Assembly (NCBI RefSeq): GCF_004799665.1
Contig: NZ_CP031310.1
Span: 124,001-188,000 of the forward strand
Length of the DNA: 64,000 nt
DNA from: Halapricum salinum
GTDB lineage: Archaea; Halobacteriota; Halobacteria; Halobacteriales; Haloarculaceae
Reading direction: 5' to 3'
In this document: positions 25,849 to 34,237 of the stretch, in pieces
Layout of the letters: the number at the start of each line of letters is the position of its first letter
How positions within the stretch are numbered: the stretch's first letter is position 1
Notes under the pieces: model-generated
What the model was told of the DNA's origin: nothing
Databases searched by the model: none
Seen by the model: only the letters and a program-made list of their open reading frames with translations
Made by a program: the position numbers and the translations under genes

Positions 25849-27291
25849 TCACCCTCTCCCGAACTTGTTGAGGAGTTCGGTGAACCCGACTGTCGTGACC
25901 GAACCCGTCTCGTCGCGCATCGGGACCCGGTTCCCGTTCTCGTCGATCGTCGTCTGATAGTAGACCGGATGGACCTCTGCGCCGGCCGTCTCGGTGATGA
26001 GACTGTTGACGTTCTCGCTCTCTCTGAGTCTGTTGTTGACGTACTGCTTGAAGTCCTCGAAGTATCGGTGGGGTTCGAGGCCGCGCTCGGTCCGGAAGTC
26101 CTCGGCGAGGTAGTCCGCCTTCGTCGCGACGATCATGACGTCCTTGTTCTTGGCCGACTGGAGGATCGAGAAGTACGACGAGATCTCCATCTGCTCGTTG
26201 TTGACGAACCGTTCGATGTCGATCACCAGCAGGAGCGTGTCGGCCCCGCGGACGCCCTCGGCGAGTCGTCGAAGGGTCATGTCCATGTCCTCCTCGGCGA
26301 TCATCCCCGTGAGCGCGTCCGGGAGTCGCTGGAGGTACTCACCGGCGTAGTCGATCCCGGACAGTTTGACGTTCTTGGGGAAGACCGAGCCGTGGACGTA
26401 CTGGAAGCGCAGGTCCTTGACCTCGCCGCGACCGGTCGCTTCGACGATCCACTTCGTCTCCTGTCTGTCCAGCGCCTCGACCATCGACATCAGATCCTGA
26501 CTCGGGTTCAGCGGCGTGTTACTCTTGACCGAATCGGTCCGGTCGAGCGCTTCGAGGTACGCGCCGATCAGGAAGAGACTCTTGCCCGAGGCACGCGGCC
26601 CGAGGATGAAAAAGTCCGTCTCGGCGTCGTACTTGACGAACTGTTTCATGGTCACGACGAACAGCACCGTCGCGGCCGCGTGCAGCTCGATGTTCGAGGC
26701 GTTGATCTCGGTCGCCGAGAGACTGACCGACTGCATCGCGACCGAGTTGTCGGCAACGTCGATGAGAGCCGGATAGTTGATGTGCAGTTCCAGAAAGCCG
26801 ACCACACAGAACGAGGCAACCATGTAGAAGATGAGCTTCGAGGCCCGCCTGAACTCCAGTGCCTGGGCGGTCTGCATCCGGAACAGTTTGCGTCCGCCAC
26901 CGACGACCACGCCGGAGACGAGACCGAAGAGTAACCAGCCGGCACTGCCGACCAGGTCGACGTTCGGCAGGAACAGGTCCATCGTCTGGAGGCCGACGAG
27001 CCCCAGCAGGAGGCCGAACCAGAGGAGAAACGCTTGCCATCGTTTCTTCGGGTCGATCGTCATCAACGCCAACAACCCGAGGAAGAACCCGAAGATCGTG
27101 ACGCTACTGGCCTCCAGTGAGACGCCGTACATGATCAACACGTCGAAGAGCGATCGAACGATGTTCGACGCCTCCCACGCCGAACCGAGCATCTGTGCGA
27201 TCGGCCACGCCAGCGCCAGGATGACGGCGAAGTAGCCGATCAGCTTGAGCTTCTCCAGATTTTCCTGGAGATACGTGATCACGTTCGACAT
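25849..27291 (-). CDS. Polytopic membrane protein with P-loop GTPase-like domain (second gene of tubulin-like operon)
   Basis: 480 residues. The N-terminal 215 residues hold five or six hydrophobic helices (for example GYFAVILALAWPIAQMLGSA and WLLFGLVSGVVVGGG). The C-terminal half is a cytoplasmic nucleotide-binding domain: Walker A GPRASGKS at residues 231-238, a DxxG-type switch (SGIDYAGEYL, about 311-320), a hydrophobic Walker B-like strand TLLLVIDIERF, and TKAD (residues 390-393) in the position of the GTPase NKxD motif. This order fits a divergent small-GTPase fold. It starts three bases after the tubulin-like stop and overlaps the regulatory start of the Ig-repeat gene, so the three proteins are probably made together. 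It could be the switch that connects cytoplasmic polymer to surface protein. Confidence 0.82.
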   Translation of the reverse strand: MSNVITYLQENLEKLKLIGYFAVILALAWPIAQMLGSAWEASNIVRSLFDVLIMYGVSLEASSVTIFGFFLGLLALMTIDPKKRWQAFLLWFGLLLGLVGLQTMDLFLPNVDLVGSAGWLLFGLVSGVVVGGGRKLFRMQTAQALEFRRASKLIFYMVASFCVVGFLELHINYPALIDVADNSVAMQSVSLSATEINASNIELHAAATVLFVVTMKQFVKYDAETDFFILGPRASGKSLFLIGAYLEALDRTDSVKSNTPLNPSQDLMSMVEALDRQETKWIVEATGRGEVKDLRFQYVHGSVFPKNVKLSGIDYAGEYLQRLPDALTGMIAEEDMDMTLRRLAEGVRGADTLLLVIDIERFVNNEQMEISSYFSILQSAKNKDVMIVATKADYLAEDFRTERGLEPHRYFEDFKQYVNNRLRESENVNSLITETAGAEVHPVYYQTTIDENGNRVPMRDETGSVTTVGFTELLNKFGRG

Positions 27292-27294
27292 TGG

Positions 27295-30200
27295 TCAGTC
27301 GTCGTCTGCCGCTGCGGTCTGTTTGTGCTCAACGCGTTCGTAGTAGCCCGAGAGGAGGTCGTCGACGATCTCGTCCTCGTCTCGGAGATAGAACTCGACG
27401 TCGTCGTCGTACTCCATGTTGAGGTGGCCGGTCCGGCGCACGTAGTAGCCGTCTTCGAGACCGTAGCTGTGATGGACGAGGATGTCGTCGCCGAGCTCCG
27501 AGAGTCGGTTCTCGTACCCGTTGTGGTAGCCGTCGGCCTGGACGAACTTCCGGAGGTTGTCGAGGAACACCCCGTTGATGAAGACGCCGAGCCCGATGTC
27601 CCACGGCCCCCCGACCTCGGAGGCCCAGCTCGTGTAGGGATTTTTCGACCGTTTCCCGCTGCCACCGAGATCGAACGCGCCGTTGAACATGTTCTCGAAG
27701 TCGATCGACTCCGAATCCATCTGTGAGATTGCCGGACTCATCACCGACAGCCGGATGCGGAGGTTGTCGTAGCGTTTGCGGTCTTTCGAGAGTTGCCTGC
27801 GTCGCAAGCCCGTGTACTCCTGATTGCGAGCGTTTCGCGACAGTTCTTCGAGGTTCTCCCGGACGCGCTGGTGCTCTTCGCGGCTGCTGAAGAAGTCACT
27901 CTGTGCGATGTTGTCGTTGCCGGTCGCTCTGAACACGTCGTCCGGCCGGATGTTCTTGATGTAGACGTAGTCCTCTTCTTCGGTCGCGACCCGCTGTCGG
28001 GAGTCGTCGTCGTACTCGCTCCAGTTCGTACGGAACGACGAACTGTGCTCGGACCAGCTGTCACGGCGGTTGTTCAGATCTTCGAACAGTTCGATGGTCG
28101 GCTGATAGAGGTCGAGCTGCTCCTGGACGTCGTCCAGTTCGCTCTCGATCTCGCGAACGCGTTCCTCGACGTCTCCCATCTCGACGACGTCGTCTTCGAT
28201 CGCTTTCTTCGCGATGCGCTCGACTTCGTCGACGTCGACCGGATCGGCACTGAGCGCCGATTCCAGCGACCGGACGCGTTCGCCGTCCAGTCCGTCGAGC
28301 TGGTCCCGCAGGCTGTCGATCATCTGCTGGACCAGTTGCTGTCGGTTCTGGTGAGCCGTCTCGATGATCGTCTGGGGGTCGAACTGGACCGACGCGCTGA
28401 ACTGCCCGCCGGGCGGCCCGATCGCGAAGATGCCGTTGTCGCTCAGCTTGTTCTTTTGCATCTGGTAGTCCTTGTTGGCCTCCTGGCGATCCTGCTCGGT
28501 CGAACTCTCCCACGGCGTGAGCTTTTCGAGCGTCCCCTCCGGTTGCATCAAATTCATGAACGCGATCCGGGCGTTCTTGAGCTGGGTGAGCGACGCCTCG
28601 ATGGCTTGCCTGTCGCGCTGGAAGTTGTAGTTCGTCCCCTCGAAAGCGCTCTGGACACGATCGAGCGACTGCGTGACCCCTGCCCGGTTGACCTGTTCGA
28701 CCTCCCCGGGCGATGCCGCGTTCGTGACGGCGTTGAGAAAGCGGTTGAGCTGACCGGACAGTTCCGAGAGTGCGTCCTCGATCGCGCTCTCGTCGTGTTG
28801 CTGGAGCGCCTGGAGGTCGTCGTTGGTCGCGCGCTGCCACTCCGTCAGCCGTTGCTGGACTTCCTCGGATTGCTCGTCCCGGAGTGCTTCCAGTTCGGCG
28901 TTGGCGTCCTCGAGGTCGGACTGGAGGCGACTCCGTTTTTCGTCTTTGTCCTCGACTTCTGCTTCGAGTCGCTGCAGTTTGACGCCCGGCGCTGAGTTGG
29001 TGTTCCCCGACCGGATCAGGTACTCGATGGCGTTTCGAATCCGGCTGTCGTCGATTATCTTTCGCCGTTCGAGGATCTCTTTTCGCTGGCCGAGAGCCCG
29101 CAGATCCTGTTCGAGAATCTCCGCGAGGTGCTCGTCGATGTTGTCGACGAAGCTGCCCGCGTCCTGATTGGTCGCGTCGACAGCGCGCAGCGACGCCGCG
29201 ATGTACTCGATCTGTTCGACGACGTCGTCACTTTCGGCCTTGGCGTCCTCGATGATCCCTCTGAAGATCGACAGCGATTGGTAATCCAATTCGTTGAAGA
29301 GATCGAATTCGAGCAGCGACTCGACGTTCTCCAGTCGCTCGGAGAGGTCGGCGACGTCGAGGTCACGAAGGCCGGATTCGACGTTCTGATCGTCGTAGTG
29401 TCTCGCGAGGAATCTGTCGATCTGAGCGTAGATCTCCTCTTCCAGTCGGAGCGCCTGCTCCTTGTCGTCGAGAATCTCGCGAATCGCTTCCCTCGCGTCG
29501 TTGATAGCCTCGACGTTGTACCGTAGTACCTGTGGAATCCCGATAGTGAACGGCGCGTAACTCGGTGTGTCGGCGAACGGGTCTTCGAGACCTTCGGTGT
29601 TGTAGTAGGCAGCGAGCAGGTAGATCGCCGCCTCGTCGAACTCGTTGAGGTACTTGTCCGTCTGGATGCGGTTGCCGGTCTTCCCGTCGAAGTCAGTCGG
29701 ATCGATGGGCAGCAGGACCACGTCCTTGAAGATCTCCTCGCGCTGGAGGTGGAGATACTCCAGTTCGGTCAGCGCGGCGAAGGCGTTGGCGTTCTCCTTG
29801 GGGCCTTCCGTGTGGTTCGGAAGGACGCCGAACAGCGTGATCTCGGCGGTACGGTGTTGCTGCTGGAGGTGCCTGGCCAGATCGACGAGGATGCCCGATC
29901 CGGTCCCACCACCGAGTCCACAGAGCACCGCGACCTTCCCCTTGGTCGGGAGATCGATGTACGTCGAGATGCTGTCGTCCTCGGCGTAGGCCTTGTAGTA
30001 GATCGCCTTCCCGAGCCCGCGCTTGCGGACGACGCCCTTGGCGAAATCCAGGTTCTCGTTGATGTGGGGCTCTTCGATCCACCACTTGTCCTCGTCCATA
30101 CCGTTGCCCGCAGCGATACGGGGTACGGCGTCGTCCCCCAGTAGGTCGATTGTCCCGCTCAGCTGGATGCTCTCGGTGATCAGCTTGTACTCGAGTTCCA

Positions 30201-30453
30201 GATTCCCCGTCCGTCCCTGATCCGGATCTCTGAGTTCGTTCTCTAGTTCGGTCACCCGTTCACGGATATCCCTGATTCGCTGTCGATCCGTGTTCTGCTC
30301 TCCTTCCGCCGTGTCGATGATGGTCACGCTCACCGACTGTGGACTCGGCCGTGGCTCCAGAATATCCCGCAACACCCAATCCGACTCCAGCAGCGTGAAC
30401 GCGAGCTCTTTTCCTGCGCCGCCGATCGAAAAGATCTGTGAGGGGAAGTTCAT
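27295..30453 (-). CDS. Giant tubulin/FtsZ-superfamily protein with coiled coils (first gene of operon)
   Basis: 1052 residues, no membrane segment. The first 400 resemble a tubulin-like GTPase: FSIGGAGKELA (nucleotide loop T1, residues 8-18), a strand ending IIDTAE, and the superfamily signature GLGGGTGSGILVDLARHL at residues 179-196, followed by TLFGVLPNHTEGPKENANAF. Residues about 490-550 and 765-800 are coiled coils rich in Glu/Arg/Gln. The last 250 residues are alpha/beta and acidic. Haloarchaeal FtsZ1, FtsZ2 and CetZ are near 400 residues, so this is a different class, comparable to the Pfam Tubulin_2 group. GTP binding is likely. Polymerisation is inference, and I could not place a clear T7 catalytic loop. 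Confidence 0.82.
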   Translation of the reverse strand: MNFPSQIFSIGGAGKELAFTLLESDWVLRDILEPRPSPQSVSVTIIDTAEGEQNTDRQRIRDIRERVTELENELRDPDQGRTGNLELEYKLITESIQLSGTIDLLGDDAVPRIAAGNGMDEDKWWIEEPHINENLDFAKGVVRKRGLGKAIYYKAYAEDDSISTYIDLPTKGKVAVLCGLGGGTGSGILVDLARHLQQQHRTAEITLFGVLPNHTEGPKENANAFAALTELEYLHLQREEIFKDVVLLPIDPTDFDGKTGNRIQTDKYLNEFDEAAIYLLAAYYNTEGLEDPFADTPSYAPFTIGIPQVLRYNVEAINDAREAIREILDDKEQALRLEEEIYAQIDRFLARHYDDQNVESGLRDLDVADLSERLENVESLLEFDLFNELDYQSLSIFRGIIEDAKAESDDVVEQIEYIAASLRAVDATNQDAGSFVDNIDEHLAEILEQDLRALGQRKEILERRKIIDDSRIRNAIEYLIRSGNTNSAPGVKLQRLEAEVEDKDEKRSRLQSDLEDANAELEALRDEQSEEVQQRLTEWQRATNDDLQALQQHDESAIEDALSELSGQLNRFLNAVTNAASPGEVEQVNRAGVTQSLDRVQSAFEGTNYNFQRDRQAIEASLTQLKNARIAFMNLMQPEGTLEKLTPWESSTEQDRQEANKDYQMQKNKLSDNGIFAIGPPGGQFSASVQFDPQTIIETAHQNRQQLVQQMIDSLRDQLDGLDGERVRSLESALSADPVDVDEVERIAKKAIEDDVVEMGDVEERVREIESELDDVQEQLDLYQPTIELFEDLNNRRDSWSEHSSSFRTNWSEYDDDSRQRVATEEEDYVYIKNIRPDDVFRATGNDNIAQSDFFSSREEHQRVRENLEELSRNARNQEYTGLRRRQLSKDRKRYDNLRIRLSVMSPAISQMDSESIDFENMFNGAFDLGGSGKRSKNPYTSWASEVGGPWDIGLGVFINGVFLDNLRKFVQADGYHNGYENRLSELGDDILVHHSYGLEDGYYVRRTGHLNMEYDDDVEFYLRDEDEIVDDLLSGYYERVEHKQTAAADDD

Positions 30454-30748
30454 TTATTGACAGTCGGACTGACTGACCGGCCATACTTATTAATTTTGTA
30501 TAGTTTTCACATCTGATATTCACACTCGTTTTTATATGACGGTTAATATTTTGTGCCCCTTAGGCAATTCATGATCTCAGATGAACGTAAAATGAGAATA
30601 CTATATCGACCTGAAAATTTCGGTATAGGGCGTGCGGTGGGTAGCTGTCGCAGATCGTGCAGGATAAGTCCGTTTCACTGTGTGGGCCTGCAGAATCGGA
30701 ATCCGAGTAGACACCTTTTAAGGGGACCGCAAGCGTCGAGACGACGTG
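30454..30748 (-). promoter_or_regulatory. AT-rich divergent promoter region of the tubulin-like operon
   Basis: Bases 30470-30620 are far more AT-rich than the rest of the window. On the minus strand AATTAATAAG (30487-30496) is a strong TATA box whose expected start is near 30464, leaving a leader of about ten bases before ATG 30453. Further AT-rich words (ATTTTTATATGAC, GGTTAATATTTTG, AATACTATATCG) extend to 30610 and could hold regulator sites. On the plus strand CTTTTAAG at 30715-30722 is the TATA box of the lipoprotein gene at 30749. No gene is seen in this 295-base stretch. Confidence 0.6.
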
Positions 30749-31168
30749 ATGGAACGTCGCACGGTGCTCCGGTCGGCTGGGGTGGCGGCCTGTCTGGTCG
30801 CCGGATGTGCTGGGTCGCCAGCGACCCGGCTAGCACACCACGTGAGCGTCCGAAACTGGACAGAGTCGAGTCGGGCGCTCGGGGTCATCGTCGAGGGCGA
30901 GTCGGAGACACTGTTCAATCACCGGTACGACCTCGAATCCGGGACCCACAGGGGCGGCTACGGGTTCTACGGCGAAGCGAACACGATCGCGGTGATCGTC
31001 GACGGATATGCCGTCCAGGAGTTCGAGTTCGACGACGCCAGTTGTACCGGGCGGGACCTCGTCGGCCTGGTCTTGACGCTCACCGAGTCCGGCACGGTCG
31101 ACCTCGCGTACGAATGTGCAATCGCGGAAGATCCGACACCGACAAACGGCAACGCATCGCGACCGTGA
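30749..31168 (+). CDS. Small secreted lipoprotein of unknown function
   Basis: 139 residues from ATG 30749; GTG one codon earlier is possible. The N-terminus MERRTVLRSAGVAACLVAGC is a Tat-type signal ending in a lipobox Cys. The mature part is a small beta-rich domain (SVRNWTESSRALGVIVEGES, then GRDLVGLVLTLTESG) with two further Cys that may form a disulfide. Leaderless start: the TATA box CTTTTAAG is centred about 28 bases upstream. It is divergent from the tubulin-like operon; whether the two are linked is unknown. Confidence 0.65.
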   Translation: MERRTVLRSAGVAACLVAGCAGSPATRLAHHVSVRNWTESSRALGVIVEGESETLFNHRYDLESGTHRGGYGFYGEANTIAVIVDGYAVQEFEFDDASCTGRDLVGLVLTLTESGTVDLAYECAIAEDPTPTNGNASRP

Positions 31169-31260
31169 GGAGCAAGGCCACAGCGCGCGGTCGGTGATCG
31201 TCACGCGCCGCGCGTCCACCAGACCGTCACGTCCTTTGGCTGTGGCCACCGAGCAGGCGT

Positions 31261-33516
31261 ATGGACCACGCGGCCGCACTTCGCGCCGAGGCCCAGCTGT
31301 GCGACGAGCGCCGTGTCCTCGTCCTCTCCGGCGAACCTGCGGCGACCCGTGAGCGAGTCGGTGACGCCCTCCACGCGACCTCGATCTCCGGGGAATCGAC
31401 CACGCTGATCGGTCCCGAGCCGATTCTCGACTGTGAGCGTCTCGATCCGGCCCACGCGAGCGACCTCCTCGGACAGACGCGCGAAGCGGTCGTCTACGAC
31501 GCCCACGAGTCACTCCGCCCGAACGCACTGGGACAGGTCGTCGGTGCGGTCGACGGCGGCGGGCTGTTCGTGCTTCTCGCGCCACCGCTGAATCGCTGGC
31601 CGGACCGACGCGACGCGTTCGACGAGACGCTCGCGGTCCCACCGTTCACTCGCGAGGACGTGACCGGCCACTTTCGAACGCGGCTAGTCGAGACGCTGCG
31701 CGCCCATCGAGGCGTTTCGATCGTCGACGCCGAGACGGGGGCAGTCGAGTCCTCGGGACTGACCGACCCGCCGCCGCGTCGCCCCAGACCCGAGCCGACG
31801 GCGCCAGACGATCACGTCTTCCCAGCCGCCGCATACGCGGCCTGTCTGACCCAGAACCAGGTCGATACCCTCCACGCGCTCGAAGCGCTCGCCGACCCCG
31901 GCGGGAGGGTCGTCGTCGAGGCCGACCGGGGTCGGGGGAAGTCCAGTGCCGCCGGGCTGGCCGCGGGGAGTCTCGCTGCGGCCGGGGCGGACGTCCTCGT
32001 GACCGCGCCGCAGTACCGACGAGCCAGCGAAGTGTTCGCTCGTGGGCGCGAACTTCTCGCAGAACTCGACGCGCTCGCTGGCGACGACACGGACCGCGGC
32101 ACGCTCGCCGACGATCCGGACGCGTCCCGGCCGATCGAATCTGACGAGGGACGCGTCAGATTCGCACCGCCAGCCGAAGCCGCGGCGTTGCCGGACGATC
32201 CGGACGTCGTACTCGTCGACGAGGCGGCGGCACTCCCGGTCAGACTGCTCGAGCGCTTTCTGGACGCACCGAGCGTCGCGTTCACGACGACCATCCACGG
32301 CTACGAGGGCGCAGGGCGGGGCTTTTCGGTTCGCTTCCGGGACCGACTCGCCGACGCCGAGCGCGAGATTCGGGAGGTGACGATGACCGAGCCGATCCGC
32401 TACGCGGCCGGCGATCCCGTCGAGGTGTGGGCGACGCGAGCGCTGTTGCTCGACGCGCGGCCGCCCGTCGACCCGCTCGTCGCAGACGCCCGGCCCGGGA
32501 GTAGCTCGTATGAGCGTCTCGGGGCCGACCGGCTGCTGACAGACGAACAGCTGCTCAGAGAGGCGTTCGGCCTGCTGGTACTGGCACACTACCGGACCGA
32601 GCCGGACGATCTGGCGCGCCTGCTGGACGCACCGAACGTCTCTGTTCACGCACTGCTGGCAGACGGACACGTCGTGTCGGTCGCGTTGCTGGCACGCGAG
32701 GGCGGGCTGTCAGCCGAGCGCCGAGCGGAGATGTACGCGGGGTGTCGGATCCGGGGGAACATGCTTCCGGACGTTCTCACCACGCAGCTTCGCGACGAGG
32801 ACGCAGCGATCCCGGTCGGCTGGCGAGTCATGCGGATCGCGACCCACCACGCCGCCCGCGGACGGGGACTGGGCTCACACCTGCTCGATCGGATCGCCGC
32901 CGACGCCGAGGACGAGTACGACTACCTGGGTGTCGGCTACGGCGCGACCCCCGAATTGCTCGATTTCTGGGCTTCGAACGGCTTTTCGACCGTGCACCTG
33001 TCGACGACGCGCAACGAGCGCAGCGGCGAACACTCGGCAATCATGCTGCGGCCCCTCTCCGGTCTCGGGGAATCGCTTCAGGAGCGACACACCGACTGGT
33101 TCCTCGGCCGGGTTTCGGGAATGCTCTCGGACTCGCTCGCGAACCTCGATCCCGACGTGGTGCGCGCGGCGCTGGCGTCGGTCGAGGGGACGCCCGGGCT
33201 GGACCTGTCGGCATGGGAGTGGCGGCTGCTCGCAGGATCGCCGTTCGGGGCCGGGATGTTCGACACCGCGCCCGACCCCTTCCGAGCGCTCGCACTGGCG
33301 GCACTGACTGATCCCGAGGGTCCCGACCTGGACGACCGTGAGGCCCGATTGCTCGTTCGGAAGGTGTTCCAGACCCACGCCTGGGAGCGAGTCACCGACG
33401 ACCTCGACTTCGTCTCACGTCGAGAGTGTATGCGTACGCTCGGGACCGTGACCGAGCGGCTGGTCGAGGCGTATGGAACCGAAAACGCTCACGCGGAACT
33501 GGAGCGATTCCGATGA
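31261..33516 (+). CDS. tmcA: tRNA(Met) cytidine acetyltransferase TmcA
   Basis: 751 residues. It makes N4-acetylcytidine in RNA using acetyl-CoA and ATP. Order: N-terminal DUF1726-like region, RNA-helicase-like ATPase with Walker A VVVEADRGRGKSSAAG and Walker B VVLVDEAAALPVRLLE, then a GNAT acetyltransferase domain with the acetyl-CoA loop HAARGRGLGSHLLDRIA and ELLDFWASNGFSTVHLSTT, then a tRNA-binding C-terminus. In archaea the TmcA/Nat10 family modifies many RNAs. The downstream membrane-protein gene overlaps its stop (ATGA at 33513-33516), so the two are cotranscribed. Confidence 0.93.
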   Translation: MDHAAALRAEAQLCDERRVLVLSGEPAATRERVGDALHATSISGESTTLIGPEPILDCERLDPAHASDLLGQTREAVVYDAHESLRPNALGQVVGAVDGGGLFVLLAPPLNRWPDRRDAFDETLAVPPFTREDVTGHFRTRLVETLRAHRGVSIVDAETGAVESSGLTDPPPRRPRPEPTAPDDHVFPAAAYAACLTQNQVDTLHALEALADPGGRVVVEADRGRGKSSAAGLAAGSLAAAGADVLVTAPQYRRASEVFARGRELLAELDALAGDDTDRGTLADDPDASRPIESDEGRVRFAPPAEAAALPDDPDVVLVDEAAALPVRLLERFLDAPSVAFTTTIHGYEGAGRGFSVRFRDRLADAEREIREVTMTEPIRYAAGDPVEVWATRALLLDARPPVDPLVADARPGSSSYERLGADRLLTDEQLLREAFGLLVLAHYRTEPDDLARLLDAPNVSVHALLADGHVVSVALLAREGGLSAERRAEMYAGCRIRGNMLPDVLTTQLRDEDAAIPVGWRVMRIATHHAARGRGLGSHLLDRIAADAEDEYDYLGVGYGATPELLDFWASNGFSTVHLSTTRNERSGEHSAIMLRPLSGLGESLQERHTDWFLGRVSGMLSDSLANLDPDVVRAALASVEGTPGLDLSAWEWRLLAGSPFGAGMFDTAPDPFRALALAALTDPEGPDLDDREARLLVRKVFQTHAWERVTDDLDFVSRRECMRTLGTVTERLVEAYGTENAHAELERFR

Positions 33517-34079
33517 GCGTGCGCGCGACGGTTCCGACTGTCGTCGACCCGCCGTCAGTCCTGACGATCGTTCACCCGCTGTCAGTCCTCGATTCAGTGC
33601 TGGCCGAGCCGCTCGTGCTGGTAGCGTTCGCGTTGCTGGCGCTGGGCGTCGTCTTCAGTGTCGTCCCAGTGCTTCCCGGACCCCCGTTGTCGGTCGTGGG
33701 CTCCCTCACCTACTGGTGGGCCACTGGCGAGCCGGGGTTGTTCGTGCTCGTGGCGCTGCTGACGGTTGGGGTGGTCGCCGTCCTCGTGGACTGGCTCGGC
33801 GGGGCCGTCGCCGCCAGGGCCAGCGGCGTTTCGACGGGTGTGAGCCTGCTCGCAGCACTGGTCGGACTCGCTGGCACGGTCGTTCTGGGCCCGGTCGGCC
33901 TGCTCGCCGGGGTCGCGGGAACGGTGTTTCTCGCGAGGTATCGGACCGAACGGGATGCGAGCGCGAGTCTGCGGGCGGCAGCCTACGCGACGGTCGGTGT
34001 CCTCGCTTCGGCCGTCGTCCAGACCCTGTTGACGGCGTCGATGCTACTCGTCGTGGTTCTGACGCACTTCTGGTGGTGA
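33513..34079 (+). CDS. DUF456-like small membrane protein
   Basis: 188 residues from ATG 33513, which overlaps the TmcA stop by four bases. Five or six hydrophobic helices; after the first lies VLPGPPLSVVGSLTYWWATG, the P-G-P motif that marks DUF456 proteins. A Gly/Ala-rich pair of helices (LVGLAGTVVLGPVGLLAGV) forms the glycine-zipper centre. The DUF456 family has no settled function. Translational coupling to TmcA looks accidental in biological terms. A T-run terminator follows at 34112. Confidence 0.8.
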   Translation: MSVRATVPTVVDPPSVLTIVHPLSVLDSVLAEPLVLVAFALLALGVVFSVVPVLPGPPLSVVGSLTYWWATGEPGLFVLVALLTVGVVAVLVDWLGGAVAARASGVSTGVSLLAALVGLAGTVVLGPVGLLAGVAGTVFLARYRTERDASASLRAAAYATVGVLASAVVQTLLTASMLLVVVLTHFWW

Positions 34080-34111
34080 GCGACGCTCACGCCTTCCGAA
34101 CCCTGACAAAA

Positions 34112-34118
34112 TTTTTTT
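34112..34118 (+). terminator. T-run terminator after tmcA operon
   Basis: Seven consecutive T in CAAAATTTTTTTGC, 33 bases after the stop of the DUF456-like gene. Archaeal intrinsic termination needs only such T-rich stretches on the coding strand. It lies before the convergent E1-alpha gene. Confidence 0.6.
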
Positions 34119-34237
34119 GCTGGTATCGGGTCGTTCTTGGTCTATGTTCGTTCGACTATCGCCAGTCCGCCCTCGCGCCGGGATCCAGCATCGCGCTGAC
34201 TGGGCCAGGCAGGCGGGAGGAGACCGACCGTGAGTGA

